Shown here: one piece after another, positions 49,184-58,302 of the stretch
Layout of the letters: each line of letters opens with the position of its first letter
Numbering within the stretch: the first letter of the stretch is position 1
DNA from: Heyndrickxia sporothermodurans
GTDB lineage: Bacteria; Bacillota; Bacilli; Bacillales; Bacillaceae_C
Direction: 5' to 3'
Assembly (NCBI GenBank): GCA_016756695.1
Contig: CP066701.1
Location: 1,190,001-1,254,000, forward strand
Length of the DNA stretch: 64,000 bases
The notes under the pieces: model-generated
Told to the model about the DNA's origin: nothing
Databases searched by the model: none
What the model saw: the letters and a program-made list of their open reading frames with translations, nothing else
Position numbers and translations under genes: made by a program

Positions 49184-51502
49184 CTAGTTTACCAAAGAAT
49201 ACTGTTTCAACTGTAAAACTATTTCAGCTTGAAATCCCTTCCCTACTTCTGAGTTGATTTTTAATGAGCCGTCTATTCCTCTGACTCTTTCTTTAATCCC
49301 CGATATTCCTCTTGTACTAAATGGTTGTTCTAGATTATTCCAATCACACCCAACACCATCATCAACGTATTGTAAATAAAGAAGATCATCCTTCCTAAAC
49401 AAATTCAGATGTACTTCTGTTGCTTTTGAATGCTTCATAGCATTATTTAGTAGCTCTTGAATAATTCGATATAAAGCCAATTCATGAGACTTTTTAGCCA
49501 CAGTTACATCTTCACCTAATTCGCTGTAAAAAAGGAAATTTGCATTTAAATTTATCTTTTCAAAAAGGGAAAGCAGAGATTCGCGCAAGCCTAATTCATG
49601 CAAAAAAGAAGGATGTAGTTCAGTTGTCACTTCTCTTAAAACATGGGCTTGATCTAGTATTGACTCCCTCGTATCGTTTAATAGATTAATAAAAGATACG
49701 TCATTTATTTTTGTCATTTCATCATCTATTTTTCGCGCAAGGCTTAACTGATCCTGTAAAATGGTATCGTGTAAATCTATAGCCAAGTTCTTGCGTTCTT
49801 TTTCAGAAATGGAAAGCAATAATTTTGATATATATACAGGAATCGATTGATTCTTTTTAAGACCGCTTAGTTTTCCCATTATTTCTTCGATTTTATAAAG
49901 ATTTTCTATCATAATTTGAGTATAATTAATAATCGTTTCTAACCAGATCTGTTCTGTGGTAGTTAATTTTTTTCTTGGTTTTCTCCATTCTGCTATTAAT
50001 ACTAAAAAACGCCCATTTTTTTCTGACAAAGGCACTGAAAATCCTGTAGAGTTTTTATGAATCATTCCTATTTGACCTTTATCCTGAATCATCGTTTCAA
50101 TCGCATGGTGAATGATTTCCTTTTTTTCAAGATACGAAAAAAGCCTATTATCCTCCTGTACTTGTACAAGTGTTGCTTCTGAAACGGGCAAGTTAACTTC
50201 TATTTCTTTTTGTAGTCCCGCAGTAAGTTTTTCAAGTTTTGTCTCGTTCTTCATCGTATGCAAAAATCGGTTTAAACTTACTTGAAAATCCTTTTCCTTT
50301 GGATATAACCTTTTTCTTAATAGAAAGTCGATCTTATCCTTAAAATAAAGAACACAAGTAAATGCACCAAATATAATTAAACTTAATCTCATTATTTCAA
50401 TGTGATTATCAAGAATATTCGATTGAGTAAAAAGTAAAAAGCCTATAATAATAAACGCTGTTGCAACAAAACTTATCAGCAAGCAATAATATAATTTTCT
50501 AATCACGAATTCCATATCGATAAATTCTTCGGAGACAACCAAATACAATAAACTAAGAGGTAGTAGAATAAAAAACACAGTTGTCATTTCAGCACGCATA
50601 ATTGGTTGATTGAATAAAAGAGTTGGAATCGCAAATAAAATTATAAAAGGAACGAATGAAGCGTATAATCCGGTCACTAGTATTTGAATGATTTGTTTAT
50701 GCTCTGTTGCACGATTATTCAAATACAGTTTAGTGATAAGAACATTTATACCAATAAAAGTAATTGAAAAAAAGATTAAATCTGGGGGTAATAAATTAAT
50801 TGATTTTACACTTTTTAATACCTCAGTGAAAATAAATATCAATAAACCAATGCCATACATGTAATTAATATAATTCATTTTTATAAAAGATAAATTCCAT
50901 TTAGAAAAGTATTTTTTCAAGAAATGCATTAGTAAAATAAGGGTAAAAACTACTGAAAAAGTAGTAACAGTATCTCCTATAACATCTTTCCTTGAAGAAG
51001 CACCTGTACTTATCAACGTAATACCAAAAACGTTTAATAAATATATTAAAATAGTAACAGAACTACCGTATTCCTTTCTTATCATTAAAAATAACGAAAT
51101 TGAAATACATGATAAATAAAAGATAACCGGAAAAACTAAATGATACACGTAATAATGATCAAATCCACTATATTTAATCGTGTAATGCTTGATTTCATTA
51201 TCCTTCAATAATTGAATGGAATCGGCTTGTTCAATCGTGTCATATTGATCGACAGTAAAATGTTGATTAGGGTCCTTATCATTAATAGAAAGCACAATAT
51301 CTCCCTTATGAATGGAATTTTCTTTTCCCCAACCTGCCGATGATACTTTTTTTACTATAAGCTGCTCTCCTTTTTTTACTACATCAATCCCTACAAAAGG
51401 ATTTTTAATAGTTACATTTATCATATGAAGTGCAAGAAACACTCCAACTAACATTACAATGAGTGGTAAAATTCCCTTTTTATAATTTTTCAACAATATC
51501 AT
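49184..51502 (-). CDS. comP: ComP-like sensor histidine kinase
   Basis: 772 residues, the size of ComP. Layout: helix 1 (11-30), an outside PDZ-like domain (about 38-110, KKVSSAGWGKENSIHKGDIV), then a run of seven or more membrane helices (about 118-390), a linker, and a HisKA_3/HATPase module. The phospho-His is H578 in LAIDLHDTILQD, the N box is QELLNNAMKHS at 682-692, and the G box is in GISGIKERVRGIDGSL. ATG at 51502 overlaps the comX stop by 4 nt (ATGA), which couples ligand and receptor translation. It should sense the modified ComX peptide. Confidence 0.9.
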   Translation of the reverse strand: MILLKNYKKGILPLIVMLVGVFLALHMINVTIKNPFVGIDVVKKGEQLIVKKVSSAGWGKENSIHKGDIVLSINDKDPNQHFTVDQYDTIEQADSIQLLKDNEIKHYTIKYSGFDHYYVYHLVFPVIFYLSCISISLFLMIRKEYGSSVTILIYLLNVFGITLISTGASSRKDVIGDTVTTFSVVFTLILLMHFLKKYFSKWNLSFIKMNYINYMYGIGLLIFIFTEVLKSVKSINLLPPDLIFFSITFIGINVLITKLYLNNRATEHKQIIQILVTGLYASFVPFIILFAIPTLLFNQPIMRAEMTTVFFILLPLSLLYLVVSEEFIDMEFVIRKLYYCLLISFVATAFIIIGFLLFTQSNILDNHIEIMRLSLIIFGAFTCVLYFKDKIDFLLRKRLYPKEKDFQVSLNRFLHTMKNETKLEKLTAGLQKEIEVNLPVSEATLVQVQEDNRLFSYLEKKEIIHHAIETMIQDKGQIGMIHKNSTGFSVPLSEKNGRFLVLIAEWRKPRKKLTTTEQIWLETIINYTQIMIENLYKIEEIMGKLSGLKKNQSIPVYISKLLLSISEKERKNLAIDLHDTILQDQLSLARKIDDEMTKINDVSFINLLNDTRESILDQAHVLREVTTELHPSFLHELGLRESLLSLFEKINLNANFLFYSELGEDVTVAKKSHELALYRIIQELLNNAMKHSKATEVHLNLFRKDDLLYLQYVDDGVGCDWNNLEQPFSTRGISGIKERVRGIDGSLKINSEVGKGFQAEIVLQLKQYSLVN

Positions 51503-51660
51503 TTCCAGTATTCGAGTGGGTTAACAACTTCATCCCCAACCAAAGTTGCTAATACCACTTTTCTCTCATTTTCATTATTCGTTAGCAAACAAAGATTTCC
51601 TTTCTTCAATTGATCCTTCATTTCTGGATTCATGATTAGGTTATATATTATTTCTTTCAT
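51499..51660 (-). CDS. comX: ComX-like pheromone precursor
   Basis: A 53-residue peptide starting MKEIIYNLIMNPEMKDQL and ending DEVVNPLEYWK. Its Trp is the second-last residue, matching ComX precursors, where a Trp near the C-terminus is prenylated by ComQ and the last few residues are released. The N-terminal leader NLIMNPEMKDQLKKG fits the ComX leader pattern. The ribosome site AAAGGAGATATG is about 10 bases ahead of ATG. It sits between comQ remnants and comP, and the stop overlaps the comP start. Too short for routine gene calling; assignment rests on context plus the Trp. Confidence 0.85.
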   Translation of the reverse strand: MKEIIYNLIMNPEMKDQLKKGNLCLLTNNENERKVVLATLVGDEVVNPLEYWK

Positions 51661-51679
51661 TTCGACATATCTCCTTTTT

Positions 51680-52115
51680 CTATATGTATGATGATAAAAG
51701 AATTTTGAATTTTTCCTCTGCCTTTATTTGGTTCACTGCCTCTATTGCTTGGTTTTGATACATCTTTATCATTGCATTCGAATATAAGATTACCCCTGAC
51801 TCTTTTAACGTACTTTCTATGAATTTTCTGTTCGATAAAAGTTCTTGTTTAGATAAAATGCCTTGATAATACTCTCGAATAAAGTTAAACATTGGATCTG
51901 GATGTTCTAACAATTGTAGTAATCTCCTTGCAACTGCCACTAAACATGTCATGATGAATGAACGTTAAATTACCAAACGGAAAATGACCTTTAGCATGGT
52001 ATTCAACATATTGACTAGCTACTTCATTCATATCTTTTTGGTAGAAATACTGATTTATCCAATTAGTTATTTCCCTTTTAATTTCATTTGTACTATTTAT
52101 TTCTCCAACAACTCC
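51680..52115 (-). pseudogene. comQ: comQ remnant with an internal deletion
   Basis: The first part (52115 down to about 51925) reads NEIKREITNWINQYFYQKDM then FPFGNLTFIHHDMFSG, the ComQ-like N-terminus, but has no ATG/GTG/TTG start in that frame. The last part (about 51925 to 51680) reads in another frame NRKFIESTLKESGVILYSNA and QNQAIEAVNQIKAEEKF, which resembles the C-terminal end of B. subtilis ComQ. Intact ComQ has about 290-300 residues, so about half the gene is lost, including the Asp-rich motif expected for prenyl diphosphate binding. Modification of ComX would need another enzyme. Confidence 0.78.
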
Positions 52116-52159
52116 TAATTAATTTTGGTCCCAGATTTCAAAGCACTACTTTAGAAAGA

Positions 52160-52200
52160 TTATTTTACATTATATTTACAATTCCTATTTTATCAGACAA
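52160..52200 (-). promoter_or_regulatory. Possible promoter of the comQX-comP-comA set
   Basis: On the minus strand TTGTCT begins at 52200 and a TATAAT lies about 20 bp further on (spacing longer than ideal). It is placed between the speB terminator and the comQ remnant. Weak evidence. Confidence 0.3.
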
Positions 52201-52218
52201 TTTTAATAATATAAACAC

Positions 52219-52256
52219 AAAAAGCTAAAACCCAATTATATGAGTCTTAGCTTTTT
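52219..52256 (-). terminator. Terminator after speB
   Basis: AAAAAGCTAA and TTAGCTTTTT arms about 35 bp after the speB stop, with a T run on the minus strand. Confidence 0.85.
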
Positions 52257-52290
52257 CTTAGATTTAAATTAACTAAAATACCTTTATATC

Positions 52291-53163
52291 CTATTTCACC
52301 CAACCAAGTATCATTTCACGAATCAACTTACTTGCTGTATTTGCCGTTTGTTCTGATGAATCATAGATAGGGGCTACTTCTACTAAATCTCCGCCAACAA
52401 CATTCACTTGTGAACGTGCGATTTCATGGATTGATGCTAGTAATTCTTTTGAAGTAATCCCGCCACAATCAACTGTTCCTGTTCCGGGTGCATGTGCAGG
52501 GTCTAGAACATCAATGTCAATTGTTACGTAAACTGGACGACCAGCAAGCTTCGGAAGCACTTCCTTCAATGGCTCAAGTACTTCGAACTTTGAAATATAC
52601 ATTCCATTTTCTTTTGCCCATTCGAACTCCTCTTTCATTCCGGAACGAATGCCGAAAGAATATACATTTCCAGGACCAATTAATTCAGCCACTTTTCTGA
52701 TCGGTGTGGAATGGGAAAGTGGCTCTCCTTCATATTCGGAACGCAAATCTGTGTGTGCATCCATATGAATAATCGCAAGATCCGGATACTTTTTGTACAT
52801 CGCCTTCATAACTGGCCATGAAACAAGATGTTCCCCACCCATTCCTAATGGAAATTTATTATCCTTTAATAGCCCATCAATATATTCCTCGATAAGATCA
52901 ATACTGCGCTGCGGGTTTCCGAAAGGCAATGGAATATCACCTGCATCGAAGTATTTCACCTCTTCTAATTCTCGGTCCAAATATGGACTATACTCTTCTA
53001 AGCCAATTGAGACTTCTCTTATCCGCCCCGGACCGAAGCGTGAGCCTGGTCGGTAGCTAACTGTCCAATCCATTGGCATTCCGTAGATAACCGCTTGGCT
53101 TTCCTCATAGTTCGGATGGCTTTTAATAAAAACATTTCCGGAGTAAGCTTCATCAAATCGCAT
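52291..53163 (-). CDS. speB: Agmatinase
   Basis: Hydrolyses agmatine to putrescine and urea. 290 residues of the ureohydrolase family with the Mn ligands in GGEHLVSWPV (His), IIHMDAHTDLRSEYEG (three ligands) and VTIDIDVLDPAHAPGTGT (two Asp). ATG at 53163 with GGAGGTACAC ahead. It is downstream of speE by 18 bp, making a polyamine operon as in B. subtilis. Its last 50 bases are repeated in decayed form at 43178-43232. Confidence 0.95.
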   Translation of the reverse strand: MRFDEAYSGNVFIKSHPNYEESQAVIYGMPMDWTVSYRPGSRFGPGRIREVSIGLEEYSPYLDRELEEVKYFDAGDIPLPFGNPQRSIDLIEEYIDGLLKDNKFPLGMGGEHLVSWPVMKAMYKKYPDLAIIHMDAHTDLRSEYEGEPLSHSTPIRKVAELIGPGNVYSFGIRSGMKEEFEWAKENGMYISKFEVLEPLKEVLPKLAGRPVYVTIDIDVLDPAHAPGTGTVDCGGITSKELLASIHEIARSQVNVVGGDLVEVAPIYDSSEQTANTASKLIREMILGWVK

Positions 53164-53181
53164 ATGTGTACCTCCTCTTCC

Positions 53182-54012
53182 TTATTCAGTTAAATCTTTA
53201 ACAAACTTAGGCAGTACAAATGCTGCTTTATGAAGTTCTTTCGTATAGTATTTAGTTTCAATATCATGGAAGCGGTCTTCACTTACTTCAAGTGGATCAT
53301 ATTTTTTTGATCCTACTGTAAATGTCCACATCCCACTTGGATAGGTTGGAACATTCGCGATATATAGACGAGTGATTGGGAAAATTTCTTTTACATCCTT
53401 TTGTACTTCACGAATTAAGTCAGCTTTGAACCAAGGATTGTCCGTTTGTGCAACGAAAATACCGTCTTCTTTTAATGCTTTGGAAATTCCTGCATAGAAG
53501 CCCTTTGTAAACAAATTAACTGCTGGTCCAACTGGTTCTGTTGAATCAACCATAATTACGTCATATTGATTTTCACTTTTTGCAATATGCATGAAACCAT
53601 CATCGACTTGAACATCAACACGAGGATTTTCTAGTTCACCTGCGATTTCGGGCAAAAATTTCTTGGAATACTCAATCACCTTGCCATCAATATCTACAAG
53701 TGTCGCTTTTTTTACGCTTGGATGTTTTAATATTTCACGTATAACTCCTCCGTCACCGCCGCCTACAACAAGAACGTTTTCTGGATTTGGATGAGTAAAC
53801 AATGGAACATGTGCCACCATTTCATGGTAGACGAACTCATCTTTTTGCGAAGTCATCACCATATCATCCAAAAGAAGCATATTGCCCCATTCAGCTGTCT
53901 CTACCATATCTAGCTTTTGAAATTCCGTTTGTTCTGTATGTAAAGTTTGTTTGATCTCCATTGTAATTCCGAAATGATCAGTTTGTTTTTCAGTAAACCA
54001 TAATCCACCCAT
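53182..54012 (-). CDS. speE: Spermidine synthase
   Basis: Transfers aminopropyl from decarboxylated SAM to putrescine. 276 residues beginning [20 protein letters not shown]. Core motifs [18 protein letters not shown] and [21 protein letters not shown] (catalytic Asp in [10 protein letters not shown]) are intact. The frame is open 45 codons further upstream, but that part has no family match; the ATG at 54012 has AGGAAGGAAG before it and gives the family length. Makes the speE-speB unit with the next gene. Confidence 0.95.
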   Translation of the reverse strand: MGGLWFTEKQTDHFGITMEIKQTLHTEQTEFQKLDMVETAEWGNMLLLDDMVMTSQKDEFVYHEMVAHVPLFTHPNPENVLVVGGGDGGVIREILKHPSVKKATLVDIDGKVIEYSKKFLPEIAGELENPRVDVQVDDGFMHIAKSENQYDVIMVDSTEPVGPAVNLFTKGFYAGISKALKEDGIFVAQTDNPWFKADLIREVQKDVKEIFPITRLYIANVPTYPSGMWTFTVGSKKYDPLEVSEDRFHDIETKYYTKELHKAAFVLPKFVKDLTE

Positions 54013-54257
54013 TTCCATCTTCCTTCCTATTATAAATATTAGCGTCCATGAATTACGTACTTCTAACTCATTTTTCCCTAAGACACTAAATACAAACATG
54101 AGAAAAAGTATAGTGAATTCTGGCAAAATTGCAAGAAAAATTTTCACTCATATATTAAAAATATTTCTACTAAAAAATTATTTTTTGCATGTTTAAAATA
54201 GGGTCTGTTTTTTCATACTGATACAATAGGCATTTTTAGAAGCTTGAGGTGAGCGTC

Positions 54258-56324
54258 ATGGAAACAATGACAAATCCAAAAATTAAAAAATCAAAACGTT
54301 TTTTAAGGTTATCATTATTTGCCTTACTTATTGTTCTTACTATAACGATTATTTCTATAGCTGGAATTTTAATATATGCAAAAATATTAGGTCCTCCCCC
54401 TCTTTCTGTCCCGCAATCTACTCTATATTATTCAAATGATGGTACTCTTATCGGAGAAAGTAGTAACGGAGATAAAAGATACTGGGTTGATTTAGACGAT
54501 GTAGCAGGAGACTTGATCCATGCGACAATATCCATTGAGGATCAAAACTTCTACTCACACCACGGATTTGATTACAAACGAATTGTAGGTGCTGTTCTAG
54601 CAGATATAAAAGCGATGGAAAAGGTGCAAGGTGCTAGTACGATTTCGCAACAATATGCAAGAAACCTTTTTTTAACGCTTGATAAAACATGGAAGCGGAA
54701 AATTTCTGAAGCCTTTTATACGCTTCGACTAGAGATGAATTATGATAAAAAAGAGATTTTAGAGGGCTATTTAAACACAATAAATTATGGTAATAAAGCA
54801 TATGGAATCGAAGCCGCCAGCCAATTTTATTTCGGAAAAAAAGCGAAAGATCTCAGTCTAGCAGAGTCGGCCATGTTAGCAGGAATACCAAAAGGGCCAA
54901 ATATTTATTCACCTATTGGTCATTTTGATCGAGCAAAATTAAGACAAAAGATTATTCTACAATCAATGGTTCAAAATGGCTATATAACACAAAAAGAAGC
55001 TGATAAGGCAGCAAGCAAGAAGCTCAAAATTATCGGTGAACATTCCTATTCGCAAACACAGGTTGCCCCTTATTTTCAAGATACGGTGAAACATCTTTTA
55101 AAAACTAAAATTGGGCTTGACGATCGAACCATTGATTTAGGCGGTCTTCGTGTGTACACAACATTGAATACCGAACAACAAGAAATTGCCGAAAAGGTGA
55201 TTGACGAAACCATTTCCGAGGATTCTAAAATCCAAGTAGGATTTACAGCTATGGACCCTAATACAGGCTTTGTATCTGCATTAGTTGGTGGGAGGAAATA
55301 CGAGGCTAGTCAGTTTAATCGGGCTGTACAAGCTATTCGCCAACCAGGCTCCACCATTAAACCATTACTATACTATGCAGCTTTAGAAAAAGGATTTACG
55401 CCAACAACAATGATGAAAAGCGAACCGACTACTTTCCGTTTTGATGATGGTAGGAAGGATTATACTCCACATAATTTTAATAGTAAATACGCGAATGATG
55501 AAATTACTATGGCACAAGCACTCGCACTTTCTGATAATGTATTTGCAGTGAAAACACATTTATTTTTAGGGGAAGACGTTTTAGTACAAACAGCCAAACA
55601 ATTTGGAATCGAGACAAAAATGTCTAAAGTTCCTTCTTTAGCTTTAGGAACATCCGGTGTCCGTGTCATTGATATGGTCAATGCATATAGCCTTTTAGCA
55701 AATGGCGGTAAACAAGTGGAGCCAGTCTTTATTACGAGGGTAGAGGATTATCAAGGGAAGGTTATATATCAGTATGAACCTCCTAGTGAGCACATTCTTG
55801 ATCCAAAGCTTGCCTTTATAATGGATCAAATGATGACAGGGATGTTTGATAAAAAATTAAATGGATATTCGAGTGTCACAGGGTCAACGATTGCTAGTCA
55901 AATAACAAGACAATATGCAGGTAAATCCGGGTCAACCGATACGGACAGCTGGATGATTGGATTCACTCCACAGCTTACTGCGGGAATATGGACGGGATAT
56001 GATCAGGGGAACCAGATTACACTAAATGCAGATAAACTATATGCCAAAAACATCTGGGTGCGCTTTATGGAAAAGTCCCTTGAAGATCAGCCAATCAAAA
56101 CATTTAAACAACCAAAAGGTGTAATTGCTGTACCAATCGACCCGGAAAGTGGAAAAATTGCAACCGATGACTGTCCAGTTTCTCGATTAACATATTTCAT
56201 CGAGGGAACAGAGCCTACTGATTATTGTGATAAACACATTAATGAAGAAAATCTTTGGAAGCACGATAAAAGACATGAAAAAGAGAACAAAAATTGGCTT
56301 AAAAGGTTATTTAAATGGTTTTAA
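54258..56324 (+). CDS. pbpG: Class A penicillin-binding protein (PbpG type)
   Basis: 688 residues. N-terminal helix (about 20-43, LSLFALLIVLTITIISIAGI), GT51 glycosyltransferase domain with catalytic Glu in ATISIEDQNFYSHHGFD, and a transpeptidase domain with SxxK in RQPGSTIKPLLYY, SxN in ALSDNVFAV, and KSG in AGKSGSTDTDSWMIG. It therefore polymerises and cross-links peptidoglycan. In B. subtilis ywhE/pbpG at this place is a forespore gene needed with pbpF for spore peptidoglycan. A GTG at 54249 is possible, but the ATG at 54258 is preceded by TTGAGGTGAG. Confidence 0.9.
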   Translation: METMTNPKIKKSKRFLRLSLFALLIVLTITIISIAGILIYAKILGPPPLSVPQSTLYYSNDGTLIGESSNGDKRYWVDLDDVAGDLIHATISIEDQNFYSHHGFDYKRIVGAVLADIKAMEKVQGASTISQQYARNLFLTLDKTWKRKISEAFYTLRLEMNYDKKEILEGYLNTINYGNKAYGIEAASQFYFGKKAKDLSLAESAMLAGIPKGPNIYSPIGHFDRAKLRQKIILQSMVQNGYITQKEADKAASKKLKIIGEHSYSQTQVAPYFQDTVKHLLKTKIGLDDRTIDLGGLRVYTTLNTEQQEIAEKVIDETISEDSKIQVGFTAMDPNTGFVSALVGGRKYEASQFNRAVQAIRQPGSTIKPLLYYAALEKGFTPTTMMKSEPTTFRFDDGRKDYTPHNFNSKYANDEITMAQALALSDNVFAVKTHLFLGEDVLVQTAKQFGIETKMSKVPSLALGTSGVRVIDMVNAYSLLANGGKQVEPVFITRVEDYQGKVIYQYEPPSEHILDPKLAFIMDQMMTGMFDKKLNGYSSVTGSTIASQITRQYAGKSGSTDTDSWMIGFTPQLTAGIWTGYDQGNQITLNADKLYAKNIWVRFMEKSLEDQPIKTFKQPKGVIAVPIDPESGKIATDDCPVSRLTYFIEGTEPTDYCDKHINEENLWKHDKRHEKENKNWLKRLFKWF

Positions 56325-56333
56325 AGATCAAAT

Positions 56334-56450
56334 GCGGAAGCGCCTTGGTCAGCCCCGACAAGCAAATAACCTTTCACCAATGAAGTCTGCTTTTTGACTT
56401 CATTGGTGAAAGGTTATTTGACCTCGAGGGGCTAGGCGCTGGAGCTGGAC
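56334..56450. repeat. Dispersed stem-loop repeat, copy 2
   Basis: Same ends as the copy at 19966 (GCGCCTTGGTCAGCCCCGAC on the left, CTCGAGGGGCTAGGCGCT on the right). The core is different: an uninterrupted stem of about 24 bp that includes AAATAACCTTTCACCAATGA and its complement. It lies ten bases after the pbpG stop. Confidence 0.88.
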
Positions 56451-56511
56451 GTAGACTTCACCAGTAGGAAAGTTATTCACAATCGATTATTTTATAGTTT
56501 CCCAAACGTTG

Positions 56512-56546
56512 AAAAAACTCGGGGTGTGCGTCCCCGAGTTTTTTCG
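56512..56546. terminator. Bidirectional terminator between pbpG and ywhD
   Basis: AAAAAACTCGGGG and CCCCGAGTTTTTT arms with a 7-base loop, between converging genes. Confidence 0.92.
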
Positions 56547-56657
56547 TGTCCTAGTTTGTATATGCAAACCATCAATTCTAGTTTACTTATTTTCCATGGA
56601 ATCAGCAAGTAGCTGCAAATAAATTCAAACAAATGTCACGATTTATTCACATTTACT

Positions 56658-57167
56658 TTATTCCGCTGCCAAGCCTTTTTTTAACTCTTCACTAGACAGC
56701 TCCCACATTTTTTCATCGTGACTTTTCAAGAAGTCTGCCAATATTTTTTTAGATTTTGCATCCATATGGTCAACAATAATATGGCGCTTTAATGATTTAT
56801 CTAAACGATTTACGTGCTCTGGCAATGATTTATACCCACGTCTTGCTTCTTTATTAACAGTCATTTCACAAGCTGTCACACCCGCAAAATATGGTCCTTC
56901 CTCTTTTCTGTCGATCGTCACCCAAACTAACCAATAAGGCTTAGCCCCTTCTGGAACATCCTCACGATTAGGTAAAAATTTCACCCTTTTCTCAACAGAA
57001 CTTCGTGCATGCATAGCACCAATATCAACAAAGGCTTCTCCTTCATTTACATCTACAAATACCGGTGATACATTCTCTAAACTTAATGATCCGATTCCGA
57101 ATCCTCGATGCCCATCGGTAGGATCGTTTTTAATAATATTGAATTCTAGCTTTTTCTTCCCTTCCAT
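56658..57167 (-). CDS. ywhD: YwhD family protein
   Basis: 169 residues, all-soluble, mixed alpha/beta: NIIKNDPTDGHRGFGIGSLS near the N-terminus, DIGAMHARSSVEKRVKFL, PYWLVWVTIDRKEEGPYFAG and a helical end. It matches the YwhD family by position (pbpG-ywhD-ywhC) and pattern. Function unknown to me. ATG at 57167 with AGGAGGTTTC upstream, 16 bp after ywhC. Confidence 0.85.
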   Translation of the reverse strand: MEGKKKLEFNIIKNDPTDGHRGFGIGSLSLENVSPVFVDVNEGEAFVDIGAMHARSSVEKRVKFLPNREDVPEGAKPYWLVWVTIDRKEEGPYFAGVTACEMTVNKEARRGYKSLPEHVNRLDKSLKRHIIVDHMDAKSKKILADFLKSHDEKMWELSSEELKKGLAAE

Positions 57168-57182
57168 TACGAAACCTCCTGA

Positions 57183-57863
57183 CTACATAAACATTGAAAA
57201 AATTGTTTGAAAGCTAGATAGAAAAAAGTTACTAACTTTTTGCATCAGCGGAAAAATGGTGTATTCATCTAATGGTGTTACAATAATAATTAGAAATACT
57301 AAAATACTGTATTGTTCAAATTGAGTCATTTTTGCCCGTACGGTAGGGCTCACTAAGTCCTCCACAATTCTATACCCGTCTAGCGGCGGAAGTGGAATTA
57401 AATTGAAGACAAATAACATCATGTTTAGTTGGACAAAAATATTTAAAAAATCCATGATGAAGCTTGATGCATTCGTCCATGAACCTGAAGAAATTAAAAA
57501 ATAGAAAACCCCATATCCGATAAATGCCAATAATAAATTACTTAACGGACCCATAATCGAAACTAAAATTCCTGCAGCTCTCGGGTTTTTAAAATGGCGC
57601 CGATTGACGGGTACAGGTCGTGCCCAACCAAAACCAGCAATTAAAATAAGAATCGTCCCAAATGGATCAAGATGTTGAATCGGATTTAATGTTAAACGAC
57701 CTTGATCCTTAGCTGTTGGATCGCCAAATTTATATGCCGTATACGCATGGGCAAATTCATGCACGGTAAAAGCAATTAATAATGTAATAACTACAAACGG
57801 AAGTTGTTCAATTGGATATTTCAAAATACCAGACAAAAAATTAATCAATTGATCCACATGCAA
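57183..57863 (-). CDS. ywhC: Site-2-type membrane metalloprotease (YwhC, M50 family)
   Basis: 226 residues, about six membrane segments. The zinc site is HEFAHAYTAY in a helix (HExxH variant with Phe and Ala between) plus the third ligand Asp in NLIPLPPLDGYRIVED. The stretch GDPTAKDQGRLTLNPIQHLD is the loop typical for YwhC-type M50B proteases. Substrate unknown. ATG at 57863 with AAGGGG. Operon with ywhD. Confidence 0.92.
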   Translation of the reverse strand: MHVDQLINFLSGILKYPIEQLPFVVITLLIAFTVHEFAHAYTAYKFGDPTAKDQGRLTLNPIQHLDPFGTILILIAGFGWARPVPVNRRHFKNPRAAGILVSIMGPLSNLLLAFIGYGVFYFLISSGSWTNASSFIMDFLNIFVQLNMMLFVFNLIPLPPLDGYRIVEDLVSPTVRAKMTQFEQYSILVFLIIIVTPLDEYTIFPLMQKVSNFFLSSFQTIFSMFM

Positions 57864-58031
57864 ACCCCTTTTTCAATCATTCTATTCATTCTAACTATTA
57901 GTATACAACAATCCAATGATAAATTCCTTGTAGTGAAGCTCTTTTTATTAATATCCCCTTGCATGCCCTTTCATAAAGCAATACACTTTGAATTGTATAT
58001 ACTATTTTTCGTAAAAGGAGATGTCAATTGA

Positions 58032-58217
58032 ATGCCATACATTACAGTAAAAATGTTAGAAGGTCGTACAGAGGAACAAAAAAAGGCTTTAGTAGAAAAG
58101 GTAACAGAAGCTGTTAGTGAAACTGCTGGTGCACCAAAGGAAAATATCGTCGTTTTTATTGAAGAAATGTCAAAAAATCATTATGCAGTAGGCGGAAAAA
58201 GATTAAGTGATAAGTAA
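58032..58217 (+). CDS. ywhB: 4-oxalocrotonate tautomerase family protein
   Basis: 61 residues. The catalytic Pro follows the start Met (MPYITVKMLEGRTEEQKKAL), with Arg12 at RTEEQ and an ENIVVFIEEM strand as in DmpI/4-OT enzymes that tautomerise 2-hydroxymuconate-like substrates. The physiological substrate in Bacillus is unclear. Ribosome site AAAGGAGATG. Divergent from ywhC. Confidence 0.9.
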   Translation: MPYITVKMLEGRTEEQKKALVEKVTEAVSETAGAPKENIVVFIEEMSKNHYAVGGKRLSDK

Positions 58218-58218
58218 A

Positions 58219-58242
58219 AAGAACCGGGCATGCCCGGTTCTT
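58219..58242 (+). terminator. Perfect palindrome after ywhB
   Basis: A 24-bp perfect palindrome (half-site AAGAACCGGGCA) starts directly after the ywhB stop. The T run is weak, so the termination role is likely but not certain. Confidence 0.65.
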
Positions 58243-58302
58243 CTTGGATTAATATGGAGCATTATATATAAAATCACTAAAAGGCCTTAAAAATTGGTAG
58301 TT

